Assembly (NCBI GenBank): GCA_902492105.1 | Contig: CABUKD010000024.1 | Coordinates: 1 to 31,918, forward strand | Direction: 5' to 3' | Source: an uncultured Clostridium sp. | GTDB taxonomy: Bacteria > Bacillota > Clostridia > TANB77 > CAG-508 | DNA length: 31,918 nucleotides | Part shown: in pieces, positions 22,638 through 30,880 of the stretch | Numbering within the stretch: the first letter of the stretch is position 1 | Layout of the letters: each line of letters opens with the position of its first letter | Made by a program: the position numbers and the translations under genes | Notes under the pieces: generated by a model | What the model was told of the DNA's origin: nothing | The model's database searches: none | The model's input: the letters and a program-made list of their open reading frames with translations, nothing else

Positions 22638-24047
22638 ATGATTATAAAAATGGAAAAACAATTAACTATAAAAGATGTTATAAAAATAGCAAATGGAAAA
22701 TTAATTTGTGGAAATGAAAATTTGCCGTTTGAAAAACTTTGCAAAGATACAAGAGAGCTACATCCAGGAGAAATTTATTTAGGAATTCAAGGAGAAAATT
22801 TTAACGGTAGTACTTTATATGAACAGGCCTTGGAAAAAGGAGCTGTTGCATGTATTTTGCAAGGAGTAGAAATTAGGAAAGAAGTTTTTGAAAAACATCC
22901 AAATGCAACCATTGTGCTGGTAGAAAACACAGTAAAAGCTCTGCAACAACTAGCTTCTTATAAAAGAAGCCTATACAATATTCCAATTGTAGCAATTACG
23001 GGAAGTGTAGGAAAAACCAGTACTAAAGACATGATAGCTAGTGTTTTATCTCAAAAATATAAAGTTTTAAAAACACCAGGAAATTATAACAATGAACTTG
23101 GGTTACCACTTACCTTACTACAATTAACAGACGAAGAAATGATGGTTTTGGAAATGGGTATGAATTCTTTTGGAGAAATTAGCCTGTTAAGTAATTTAGT
23201 AAAACCAGATGTTGCAGTAATTACCAATATTGGAACAGCACATATTGGCATGCTAGGATCTAGAGAAAATATTTTAAAAGCAAAGCTAGAGATTTTAGAA
23301 GGTCTAAAACCAAATGGAACATTAGTAATTAACAATGATAATGATTTATTACATAAATGGTATGAAGAACAAAATGGAAAACAAAGTTATCATATTGTAA
23401 CATATGGTATGCAAGAAGAAAGCAATATTATGGGGAAAAATGCTATCTATCATGAAAATGGTAGTGAATGTGAAGCTATTGTGGAAGGAAAAAGTTACAA
23501 AATACATATTCCTGTAGGTGGAGAACATTTTGTACTAAATGCTTTATGTGCTATTAGTGTAGGCCAAACTTTTTCTATTCCAATGGAACAAATAGCACAA
23601 GGAATAGAAGAGTTTGAACTTACCAAAAGAAGAATGGAAATAAAACATACCAAAGAAGGAGCACTTCTAATTAATGACTGTTACAATGCTAACTACGACT
23701 CTATGAAAGCAGCCTTAGATTATTTAGGAAAATTGCCAAATCAAAGAAAAATTGCAGTTTTAGGTGATATGTTAGAACTAGGAGAATATAGCAAAGAATT
23801 ACACGAAAAAGTAGGAGAAGTGGTTGCAGAAAATAAAATAGATATGCTTATTTGTGTAGGAGAAGAAGCAAAAAATATAGCCCAAAAAGCGATAGAAGAA
23901 GGGATGAGCAAAAGTCAAATTACATTATGCCAAAATAATGAAGAAGCAATTCAAATTTTAAAGAAAACTCTTAATAATGAAGACGCAGTATTATTAAAAG
24001 CTTCTAATGGCTTGAAATTTATTGAAATTTGTGAAGCAATTTGTTAA
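22638..24047 (+). CDS. murF: UDP-N-acetylmuramoyl-tripeptide--D-alanyl-D-alanine ligase
   Basis: 469-aa Mur ligase. It adds D-Ala-D-Ala to UDP-MurNAc-tripeptide with ATP, in the cytoplasm. The N-terminal substrate domain (CKDTRELHPGEIYLGI) is followed by the P-loop TGSVGKTSTK (121-130), NYNNELGLPLTLL (149-161) and, near residue 365, DCYNANYDSMKAAL. The frame starts at 22638 close to AGGAAGG; the ATG at 22650 is an alternative with spacing of about 12. ddl, which makes its dipeptide substrate, is next. Confidence 0.95.
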   Translation: MIIKMEKQLTIKDVIKIANGKLICGNENLPFEKLCKDTRELHPGEIYLGIQGENFNGSTLYEQALEKGAVACILQGVEIRKEVFEKHPNATIVLVENTVKALQQLASYKRSLYNIPIVAITGSVGKTSTKDMIASVLSQKYKVLKTPGNYNNELGLPLTLLQLTDEEMMVLEMGMNSFGEISLLSNLVKPDVAVITNIGTAHIGMLGSRENILKAKLEILEGLKPNGTLVINNDNDLLHKWYEEQNGKQSYHIVTYGMQEESNIMGKNAIYHENGSECEAIVEGKSYKIHIPVGGEHFVLNALCAISVGQTFSIPMEQIAQGIEEFELTKRRMEIKHTKEGALLINDCYNANYDSMKAALDYLGKLPNQRKIAVLGDMLELGEYSKELHEKVGEVVAENKIDMLICVGEEAKNIAQKAIEEGMSKSQITLCQNNEEAIQILKKTLNNEDAVLLKASNGLKFIEICEAIC

Positions 24048-24137
24048 AACTTAAAATGAAAGTTAAAAAGTTAATAAAAGTAAGTAAAGAAGAGAAAGGC
24101 ATATAAAATTTATTTATGAAAGGATGTGTAATACAGT

Positions 24138-25193
24138 ATGGGAAAATTAAAATTAGGTGTTATTTTTGGAGGAATGTCAACAGAACATGAAGTTTCTATT
24201 GTTTCTGGCACTTCAATTATAAAAAATTTAAATAAAGAAAAATATGAAATTATTCCAATTTATTTAAGTAAAGAAGGCAACTGGTTTTACTATGATAAAA
24301 AAATAGAGAATATAGAAATTTTACAGGTTGGAGATAAAATTGAAGAGGTAAAACCAATTGAAAATCCAATACAATTATTAAAATCACTAGATGTAGCTTT
24401 TCCTGTTTTACATGGGTTATATGGAGAGGATGGAACAATACAAGGTTCGCTAGAATTGCTTAAGGTAAAATCTGTTGGATGTAGAGTGTTAAGTTCTAGT
24501 ATTTGTATGGATAAAATTTATGCCAAAATTATTTTTGAAAAGGCAAATTTGGCACAAGCAAATTATGTTTATGTAAAAGCACATAACGGAAGATATACAT
24601 ATGTAGACCATGAATTTAATCAAGAAAAGTTGGACTTAAAACAAATAGCACAAAAAGTAGCAGAAACTTTAGGTTTCCCTGTATTTGTAAAGCCTTCTAA
24701 TTCGGGTTCTTCTGTTGGAATTAACAAAGCAGCCAATAAACAAGAATTAGAAAATGCGATTACTTATGCTGCACAGTTTGATGACAAAATTTTAATAGAA
24801 GAAGAAATTATAGGAAAAGAAATAGAATGTGCAGTACTTGGAAATGAAGATGTAAAAGCTACCTGTGTAGGAGAAATTTTACCTGCAGAAGACTTTTACA
24901 CTTTTGATGCAAAATATAAAAATGCAGAATCTAAAGTAGTAATTCCAGCAGAAATACCAGAAGAAAAACAGCAAGAAATAAAAAGCTTAGCAATCAAAGC
25001 TTTTCAAGCAGTAGATGGAAAAGGCTTAGCAAGGGTAGATTTCTTTATTCGCAAAAAAGATAATCAAGTTTGCATTAATGAAATAAACACATTGCCAGGA
25101 TTTACACAAATTAGTATGTATCCAAAATTATGGGAGCATTGTGGATTACCATATAGCAAATTATTAGATAAATTAATCGAACTTGCCTATTAA
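24138..25193 (+). CDS. ddl: D-alanine--D-alanine ligase
   Basis: 351-aa ATP-grasp ligase making D-Ala-D-Ala. GGMSTEHEVS (11-20, with the Glu that holds the first D-Ala), HGLYGEDG (92-99), KPSNSGSSVG (185-194) and EINTLPGFT (315-323) are all in place. An insert around 145-165 (AHNGRYTYVDHEF) is somewhat longer than in short Ddl proteins. No vanH or vanX neighbours are present, so a vancomycin-resistance ligase is unlikely. Follows murF by 90 bp. Confidence 0.95.
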   Translation: MGKLKLGVIFGGMSTEHEVSIVSGTSIIKNLNKEKYEIIPIYLSKEGNWFYYDKKIENIEILQVGDKIEEVKPIENPIQLLKSLDVAFPVLHGLYGEDGTIQGSLELLKVKSVGCRVLSSSICMDKIYAKIIFEKANLAQANYVYVKAHNGRYTYVDHEFNQEKLDLKQIAQKVAETLGFPVFVKPSNSGSSVGINKAANKQELENAITYAAQFDDKILIEEEIIGKEIECAVLGNEDVKATCVGEILPAEDFYTFDAKYKNAESKVVIPAEIPEEKQQEIKSLAIKAFQAVDGKGLARVDFFIRKKDNQVCINEINTLPGFTQISMYPKLWEHCGLPYSKLLDKLIELAY

Positions 25194-25300
25194 AATTTAA
25201 AATAGAATAATACAAAAGATAAAGACAAGTAAAAATAAAATAATAAACATAAGGTTAAAAACAAAAAACAGAAAAGTAGAAAAGCTTTCAGAGAAACAAC

Positions 25301-25927
25301 ATGAAACAAGAAGGGAACCGTAAAAAAATGGAAGAAAATTTATTACAAAAAATACAGCAAGATTTAAAGCAAACATTATCACAAAAAAGATATTTACATT
25401 CTATAGGAACTATGAAATTGGCAGAAGAACTCGCAAAACAATATCATATAAATCCTGAAGAAGCGGCACTTACTGGACTAGCACATGACATGGCAAAAGA
25501 ATTGCCAAAAGAAGAACGAATAAAATATATAGAAGAAAACTATATTCCTATAGATGAAATAGAAGCAAAAAACACAGGGTTATTGCATGCAAAAATTGGA
25601 GCACACATGGCAAAAACAAAATATGGCTTTTCAGAAAGTATGCAAAAAGCTATTGCCTACCATACTACTGGAAGCCCAGATATGGATACTTTAGCCAAAA
25701 TTATTTTTATTGCAGATAAAGCAGAAGAAACAAGAAATTATGAAGATATAGAAACAGTAAGAACACTTGCTAAAAAAGACTTAGATCAATGTGTTTTGTA
25801 TATTCTAGATTTTACTATTAAACAAAATATAGACAAGAAAAAAGCAATTCATCCAAATAGTATTTTAACAAGAAATAAAATATTGTTGCAAATAAACAAT
25901 TCCATAAATGCTTTACATAATACTTGA
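25301..25927 (+). CDS. yqeK: HD-domain nucleotide phosphohydrolase, YqeK family
   Basis: 208 aa with a complete HD metal site: His33 (RYLHS), His62-Asp63 (LAHDMAKE), His96 (LLHAKIG), His121 (YHTTG) and Asp139 (IADKAEETR). YqeK proteins cleave diadenosine tetraphosphate symmetrically to ADP, probably as a stress-response clean-up. Two starts are possible: 25301, or ATG 25328 preceded by AAGGG at a rather long 12 nt; the latter fits the family N-terminus better. nadD and rsfS, its common neighbours, are absent here. Confidence 0.87.
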   Translation: MKQEGNRKKMEENLLQKIQQDLKQTLSQKRYLHSIGTMKLAEELAKQYHINPEEAALTGLAHDMAKELPKEERIKYIEENYIPIDEIEAKNTGLLHAKIGAHMAKTKYGFSESMQKAIAYHTTGSPDMDTLAKIIFIADKAEETRNYEDIETVRTLAKKDLDQCVLYILDFTIKQNIDKKKAIHPNSILTRNKILLQINNSINALHNT

Positions 25928-25951
25928 AATTTTTGAAAAATATGGTACAAT
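25924..25951 (+). promoter_or_regulatory. Sigma-A promoter of the gene at 25991
   Basis: TTGAAA (25924-25929), a 16-nt spacer and TACAAT (25946-25951), overlapping the yqeK stop. Confidence 0.5.
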
Positions 25952-25990
25952 GGAGTAGTAGAATAAAATGGAAAATAAAAGGAGTAATAT

Positions 25991-26578
25991 ATGGATAGTC
26001 AAGAAAGTAAAGTAGAAGAATATAAAATGTTAAGAGAAGAAATTCAAAATTGTGTAGAAAGAGATAATTCATTAGCAACTTTTATGGTAACAGCTGTTTC
26101 CACAATACTAACTTTTGCCATTTCTGCTAATTTGCAAGTACCATTTTTATTTCTAATTTCTTTTTGCATTATTATCCCATTTACAGGCAGAATCTCACAT
26201 TACAAAACAAATGTAGCTCGTATTAGCGCTTATTTAATTGTGTTTTTAGAGCCTGAAATGGATGTAAAATATGAAACGAGAAATAGCATAGTAAAATCTG
26301 CCAAAAGTAAAATATCTAAATTACTTGTTGCAATGCGTAACTACGTAGGTTTATTATTAGGTATTTTGTCTTATGCCATTTATTTAGTAGAATATAATAA
26401 TAAAATAGGATTTTCTAATTGGTGGGACTGGGTATTTGCTATTTTACCCATTTTCTTTCTTATTCTTATCTTTTTTATGGACAAGAAGATAGATAATGTA
26501 CCACAAGAAAAAGCAAAATGGATAGAAAATTGGAAACAGTTAAAAGAAAATGACAAAGTAAAAGTCAATAATTACTAA
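25991..26578 (+). CDS. Membrane protein of unknown function, 195 aa
   Basis: Start ATG behind AAAGGAG. Four predicted helices in two pairs: about 29-46 and 49-65, then 118-134 and 147-163. A ~50-aa charged stretch lies between the pairs (contains DVKYETRNSIVKSAKSKISK), with charged ends facing, by the positive-inside rule, the cytoplasm. The pair-loop-pair layout recalls SLATT-like and other small helper membrane proteins, but no signature allows assignment. It stands alone with its own promoter. Confidence 0.72.
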   Translation: MDSQESKVEEYKMLREEIQNCVERDNSLATFMVTAVSTILTFAISANLQVPFLFLISFCIIIPFTGRISHYKTNVARISAYLIVFLEPEMDVKYETRNSIVKSAKSKISKLLVAMRNYVGLLLGILSYAIYLVEYNNKIGFSNWWDWVFAILPIFFLILIFFMDKKIDNVPQEKAKWIENWKQLKENDKVKVNNY

Positions 26579-26633
26579 AATATTAAATTTAAAAGTTAAA
26601 TGCAGAAAAATAAAAAGTAAACTTTTAGTATAA

Positions 26634-26668
26634 AACATATTTATTTCTAAAAATAAATATGTTATAAT
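26634..26668 (+). promoter_or_regulatory. 13-bp palindrome next to a TATAAT box, upstream of the dnaJ-like gene
   Basis: AACATATTTATTT (26634-26646) and AAATAAATATGTT (26651-26663) are perfect complements around CTAA. The last base overlaps TATAAT at 26663-26668. No T-run follows, so an operator fits better than a terminator. It is not the CIRCE element. No convincing -35 is seen. Confidence 0.45.
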
Positions 26669-26727
26669 CTTATGGTAATCTCTACAAAAGACGGAAGATA
26701 TTAGGTGCATACTAGGGGGAAACCTAC

Positions 26728-27639
26728 ATGATTTTCAAAGATTATTATAAAATACTAGAACTTACAAATACTAAAGTAACAGCAGAAGAAATAAAACAAG
26801 CTTATCGTGAACAAGCAAAAAAATATCATCCAGATATTAATACAGCTAATCAATTTTCAGAAGAACGATTTAAAGATATTAATGAAGCCTACAAAGTTTT
26901 ATCTAATCCTACTTCTAAAAAGAAATATGATAAAATGTGGAATACCCATGTAGGAAGGAAACAAAAAAGCAGTTATGAAGAAAGTAAAAGAGGGAAGGAC
27001 TCTATTTTTAGTGACTTTTTTCAAATGTTTTTTGGAAGTGCAAATGTAGAACAAGAAGAAAAACAGGAAAATAGAAAAAATAAAAAAGTACCTATTAAAG
27101 GGGAAAACATAGAAACAGAAATTAATGTATCCATTGAAGAAGCTTTTTATGGCAAAGAGAAAAAAATAGCCCTAAGAACCCTAAATGGAAAAATGAAAAA
27201 TTTTCAAGTAAAAATACCAGCGGGTATTAGAAGTGAAGAAAAAATAAGGCTAATGGGACAAGGAAAACCGGGCGAAAATGGTGGAAAGCCAGGAGATTTA
27301 TTTATTAAAATTCATATTGAAAATAGCCCAAAATATACTTTACAAGGAGTGGACTTATATACTAAATTATTCTTAACACCATGGGAAGCTGCATTAGGGA
27401 CCAAGGTAACAATTGCTTCTATTGATGAAGAAGTATCTTTATATGTCCCACAAGGAATAGAAAGTGGCGAAAAAGTTCGTATTAGTGGCAAAGGTTATCA
27501 TGATGGAAAAGCAGGTAGGGGAGACCTAATTGCAGAAGTTCAAATAATGGTTCCTAAAAATATGAAAGAAGAAGAAAAAAAATTATTTGAAAAATTAAAA
27601 GAAATATCAACTTATAACCCTAGAAAAATTTATGGATAA
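26728..27639 (+). CDS. DnaJ-like co-chaperone, type B (CbpA-like)
   Basis: 303 aa. The J domain (about 1-67) contains HPD at 34-36, which stimulates the DnaK ATPase. A charged linker with SDFFQMFFG (a G/F-like stretch) follows. From about 125 come the two beta-sandwich substrate-binding domains (KIPAGIRSEEKIRLMGQGKPG, then VPQGIESGEKVRISGKGYHDG). There is no zinc-finger region, which distinguishes it from true DnaJ. The ATG follows GGGGG. The SD lies in the loop of a small hairpin (TAGGT/ACCTA, 26702-26706 and 26722-26726) that might affect initiation. No dnaK or grpE nearby. Confidence 0.9.
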   Translation: MIFKDYYKILELTNTKVTAEEIKQAYREQAKKYHPDINTANQFSEERFKDINEAYKVLSNPTSKKKYDKMWNTHVGRKQKSSYEESKRGKDSIFSDFFQMFFGSANVEQEEKQENRKNKKVPIKGENIETEINVSIEEAFYGKEKKIALRTLNGKMKNFQVKIPAGIRSEEKIRLMGQGKPGENGGKPGDLFIKIHIENSPKYTLQGVDLYTKLFLTPWEAALGTKVTIASIDEEVSLYVPQGIESGEKVRISGKGYHDGKAGRGDLIAEVQIMVPKNMKEEEKKLFEKLKEISTYNPRKIYG

Positions 27640-27736
27640 GTGCATTTTTTAAAAGTAGAACATAATGAATACTAGTTGCTCTAAAATTAATATAATGAGT
27701 GAAAAACAAAAGTTGACATAAAAAGAGGCAAAATAA

Positions 27737-27765
27737 TTGACAAATTGCTATATTTATACTATAAT
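27737..27765 (+). promoter_or_regulatory. Strong sigma-A promoter of the virD4-type operon
   Basis: TTGACA (27737-27742), exactly 17 nt, TATAAT (27760-27765): both hexamers perfect. Another TTGACA lies at about 27714. The expected start is about 70 bp before the first gene. Confidence 0.75.
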
Positions 27766-27840
27766 TGAATATAGTGATAAAAATAAAACAAAAGACAAAC
27801 TATGTATTGTACTAAGATTCATAGAAAAGGAGTGTGAACA

Positions 27841-28362
27841 ATGGACCAGATACAGGGAAAACACTTTAGCATTACAGATCCACAAGGGGTAAACACAGTA
27901 ATTTATAGAATCAATAAAACAGATAAACGTTTGTTAGACGAATATCCAAAATATACAGTGCAACGTTTAGAATATGCTGAAGAATTAAACGGAAACTTAA
28001 AAAAGAAAACGTTTTTTGTTGATGAGCCTGCACCTGAAGAAGAATTAGTTATTTTATCTTTCGGAAAAGAAAAAGTTGTAGTAAATATGGGACTTCTAAC
28101 CGAAGATAAAGTAAAAATAGCAAAGCGTCCAATTCCAATTAAGTTTGATACTTTATATTCTGAACAAGAAACAGAATATAAAGAATTTAAATATACACCA
28201 GATTTAAAAAGACCTATTTCCATTATAGACCCAGAAACCACGGAGGAAGTCAAACCAATATTGTATTTTGACCAAGAAACAAATGAAGTAAAGGGCAAAT
28301 GCAAACTAAAACCATATAAATCCTATTTTGCCTTTGAAATTAGAGATAAGAAAGATGTTTAG
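27841..28362 (+). CDS. Protein of unknown function, 173 aa, first in virD4-type operon
   Basis: ATG behind AAAAGGAG. Soluble, no signal peptide or membrane helix. Alternating charged and beta-forming residues suggest an all-beta or alpha/beta fold: KHFSITDPQGVNTVIYRINK at the start, then KRPISIIDPETTEEVKPILYF with an internal echo of the first part (FSITDPQG versus ISIIDPET), so two related half-modules are possible. The next gene begins 13 bp after its stop. Position before a coupling ATPase suggests a conjugation or secretion accessory role, but I recognise no family. Confidence 0.7.
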   Translation: MDQIQGKHFSITDPQGVNTVIYRINKTDKRLLDEYPKYTVQRLEYAEELNGNLKKKTFFVDEPAPEEELVILSFGKEKVVVNMGLLTEDKVKIAKRPIPIKFDTLYSEQETEYKEFKYTPDLKRPISIIDPETTEEVKPILYFDQETNEVKGKCKLKPYKSYFAFEIRDKKDV

Positions 28363-28375
28363 AAAGGGGATTACA

Positions 28376-28717
28376 ATGAGTAGTACAACTGTACATTCAA
28401 ACCAAAATAACCAAAAAAATACAACAAGCGTTGCCGGAACTGTATTTAAAGCAACCGAAAAAACATTAGAAATACCACCTAAGGGACAAGTATTTGAAGT
28501 GATTTCTAGATATGTGGAAGAACAAGGAAATTTAGAAATTCCAGTAGGAAATGCCATTGTGAATGAAAAAAATCAAATGGTAAAACAAGATGGGACTACT
28601 TTAAAATTACATACAAATGCTTTTGCAACAATTGCCAAAGACAGACAAACAAGAAATATGCAAAAAGGAGCAAAAGTAGAAAAAGCATCTAGAGTACAAG
28701 TAGGAGAAAGTAGATAA
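28376..28717 (+). CDS. Protein of unknown function, 113 aa, second in virD4-type operon
   Basis: From ATG 28376, which follows AAAGGGG at 6 nt; a longer frame to 28328 overlaps the previous gene and has no such site. The N-terminal ~25 residues are polar and look disordered (SSTTVHSNQNNQKNTTS). Then come about 60 residues of mixed helix and strand (VFKATEKTLEIPPKGQVF) and a basic tail (KAKDRQTRN-like). No hydrophobic segment. The virD4-type gene starts 29 bp later. Unknown; a DNA- or substrate-adaptor function would fit the place but is only inference. Confidence 0.65.
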   Translation: MSSTTVHSNQNNQKNTTSVAGTVFKATEKTLEIPPKGQVFEVISRYVEEQGNLEIPVGNAIVNEKNQMVKQDGTTLKLHTNAFATIAKDRQTRNMQKGAKVEKASRVQVGESR

Positions 28718-28746
28718 AACAAAAGAAGAGGTGAAAGAAAAAGCCC

Positions 28747-29226
28747 ATGAATTATAAAGTTCAAAAAACCTTAAAAGATAATAAAAAAAGTTTAATCGTG
28801 ATAGGAGTATTATGGCTAATATTAGTTGTAATACTCGTTTCGCCAATTGCATATTCCATTGCACAAGCAAGTAGCAATGGAATTTTTGATGGAGCAAAAT
28901 TCTTTGAAGAAATTATTCCTGCTATTACTAGTTTTACTACTATTACCAAAGTATTTGAAGCAGATACTATAGGAATTTTCTTTAAAACTTTAGGATATTT
29001 TACTGTTTTATATATTATTTGTAGTGTAATTGGATTATTCCGTTCCAAACCCAAAAATGAATATACAGATATTGAGCATGGCTCTAGTGATTGGAGTACT
29101 GGCGGAGAGGAATATAGAGTACTAAGCAAACATAAAGGAATTTTGTTAGCAAGAGATCATTACTTACCAATAGATAAACGTGGAAACATCAATGTACTAG
29201 TAGTAGGACGGTTCTGGTTCTGGTAA
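28747..29226 (+). CDS. VirD4/TraG coupling protein, N-terminal part before a frameshift
   Basis: First reading frame of a broken type IV coupling protein gene. Two transmembrane helices (about 15-36 and 78-97) form the usual membrane anchor, followed by the cytoplasmic lead-in KGILLARDHYLPIDKRG. The frame reads NVLVVG and then, after GGA at 29206-29208, meets CGG TTC TGG TTC TGG TAA and stops. Skipping the single C at 29209 gives GGSGSGKS, the expected Walker A loop, and joins the downstream frame without a gap. So 28747-30832 is one gene of about 694 codons with one extra base. A GAGGTG lies 13 nt before the ATG. Confidence 0.82.
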   Translation: MNYKVQKTLKDNKKSLIVIGVLWLILVVILVSPIAYSIAQASSNGIFDGAKFFEEIIPAITSFTTITKVFEADTIGIFFKTLGYFTVLYIICSVIGLFRSKPKNEYTDIEHGSSDWSTGGEEYRVLSKHKGILLARDHYLPIDKRGNINVLVVGRFWFW

Positions 29227-29260
29227 ATCAGCTTCTTACTCTATACCAAATGCTTACCAA

Positions 29261-30832
29261 ATGTTAGGTTCCTATGTATTTACAGACCCTAAAGGAGAAT
29301 TATATGATAAAACAGCAGGCTATTTGCAAAAAAACGGATATGAAATTAAGGTATTAAATTTAGTTAATCCGGCTAATAGTGATGGCTATAACCCATTAAT
29401 GCATATTGCTAGTGAAATTGATGTAGACGTAATTGCAAATACCATTGTAAAGGGACAGAAATCGGAAGCAGGAAGTAGCTCAGACCCATATTGGGATGAT
29501 ATGGCAGAAATGTTATTAAAAGCATTAATTTATTATTTAATTGCTACAAGACCAGAAGAAGAACAAAACTTGGCAAGCTGTGCAGAATTAGTAAGAGCGG
29601 CCAACAATAATAGTGGAAGCAACTTACTTACCGAATTAATGAATCAGTTACCTTATGATCACCCTGCAAGAATGTATTATAAATCTATAGAAATTGCACC
29701 AGAAAAAACATATGGTTCTATTTTGAGTTCTTTGCAGTCAAAACTTGGTAAATTTGACTCAAAAGAAATTGCAGAAGTAACTTCAACAGATACTATTAAT
29801 TTTGAAGAAATCGGTTCTAAAAAAACAGCAGTATATGTTATTTCATCAGATACACATACAGCCTATGACTTTTTATTAACCATTTTCTTCTCTCAAATGA
29901 TACAACAACTATATAACTTTGCAGATGCAAATGGAGGAAGACTACAAGTACCAACATTCTTTATTTGTGATGAGTTTGCAAACATTGGTAAAATACCAGA
30001 CTTTGATAAAAAAATATCTACTAGTAGAAGTAGAGGAATATCATTTAGTGTTATTTTACAAAATTTAGACCAATTAGAAGCAGTTTATGAAAAATCTTAC
30101 GAAACGATAATGGGTAACTGTGATACACACGTATTTTTAGGAAGCAACTCCTATAAAACAGTAGAATACTTCTCAAAAGCATTAGGAGAAAAAACAATTA
30201 CTAGAGATAGTAGATCAATTAATAGAGATAAACAATATCATAGACAAGGTTATAATGATTCAGACCAAGTAATGGCAAGAGCACTTATGACACCTGATGA
30301 ATTACGAAGAATGGATAATGATGATTGTATTATTTATGAAAAAGGAATTAAGCCAGTAAAAGCAAAAAAATATTATTATTTTGAAAGTCCTATGGCAAGA
30401 AAACTTGCAGAATACACCTTAAGCCATTTAGACTTTAATGTAGGAGATAGAGGAAAATGGAGAAAATATAATCCATATAATCCTTATGTAGAAGAAAATG
30501 AAAATGCACCAAAAAATGATTTAAAAGTAGAATCTTTAGATGACTTATTTGCAGATGATACAACAGAAGAACCTAAAAAAGAGGAAAATATTAAGCAAGG
30601 AAATGTACAGGCACAACCTGTAACAATACAAAATAACCAAGAAATAGAAGTAGAAAATACTGTAAATAACATAGAAACTAAAACAGATGAAGAAAAAGGT
30701 ATCGACTTAGATGCTCCAATGTTACCACAAGAGCCAGAAAGAGACGAAGTATTTTCTATAGATGTACAAAAAGAATTAGAAGCAAAATTTGATGAATTAT
30801 TTGGTCCACTAGATGACGAAGATAATAAATAA
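29261..30832 (+). CDS. VirD4/TraG coupling protein, ATPase part after the frameshift
   Basis: The frame is open from about 29210; the first ATG is 29261, 523 aa. TDPKGELYDK (8-17) and VLNLVNPANSDGYNPL (31-46) are standard for TraG/VirD4. Walker B FFICDEFANIG is at 233-243, then the sensor QNLDQL (267-272) and GNCDTHVFLGSN (285-296). Such hexameric ATPases sit at the inner membrane and bring DNA-relaxase or protein substrates to a type IV secretion channel. The last ~120 residues are acidic and low in complexity, typical of substrate-binding tails. If translated only from 29261 the protein lacks its Walker A and could not hydrolyse ATP. No relaxase, VirB4 or integrase is in the window. Confidence 0.88.
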   Translation: MLGSYVFTDPKGELYDKTAGYLQKNGYEIKVLNLVNPANSDGYNPLMHIASEIDVDVIANTIVKGQKSEAGSSSDPYWDDMAEMLLKALIYYLIATRPEEEQNLASCAELVRAANNNSGSNLLTELMNQLPYDHPARMYYKSIEIAPEKTYGSILSSLQSKLGKFDSKEIAEVTSTDTINFEEIGSKKTAVYVISSDTHTAYDFLLTIFFSQMIQQLYNFADANGGRLQVPTFFICDEFANIGKIPDFDKKISTSRSRGISFSVILQNLDQLEAVYEKSYETIMGNCDTHVFLGSNSYKTVEYFSKALGEKTITRDSRSINRDKQYHRQGYNDSDQVMARALMTPDELRRMDNDDCIIYEKGIKPVKAKKYYYFESPMARKLAEYTLSHLDFNVGDRGKWRKYNPYNPYVEENENAPKNDLKVESLDDLFADDTTEEPKKEENIKQGNVQAQPVTIQNNQEIEVENTVNNIETKTDEEKGIDLDAPMLPQEPERDEVFSIDVQKELEAKFDELFGPLDDEDNK

Positions 30833-30837
30833 AATAG

Positions 30838-30880
30838 AAAGTGTATGATAATAAAAATTATACACTTTTATTTTTTATTT
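30838..30880 (+). terminator. Intrinsic terminator of the virD4-type operon
   Basis: AAAGTGTAT (30838-30846) pairs with ATACACTTT (30860-30868), extended inward by ATAAT/ATT with a bulge, and is followed by TATTTTTTATTT. It starts 6 bp after the stop codon. Confidence 0.75.

Noticed and set aside
24138..25193. Vancomycin-resistance (VanG-type) ligase
   Set aside because: No vanH, vanX or vanRS neighbours; it sits with murF and has an ordinary Ddl layout.
28747..29226. Independent small two-helix membrane protein
   Set aside because: The frame ends inside what becomes a perfect Walker A when one base is skipped, so it is the N-terminus of the coupling protein.
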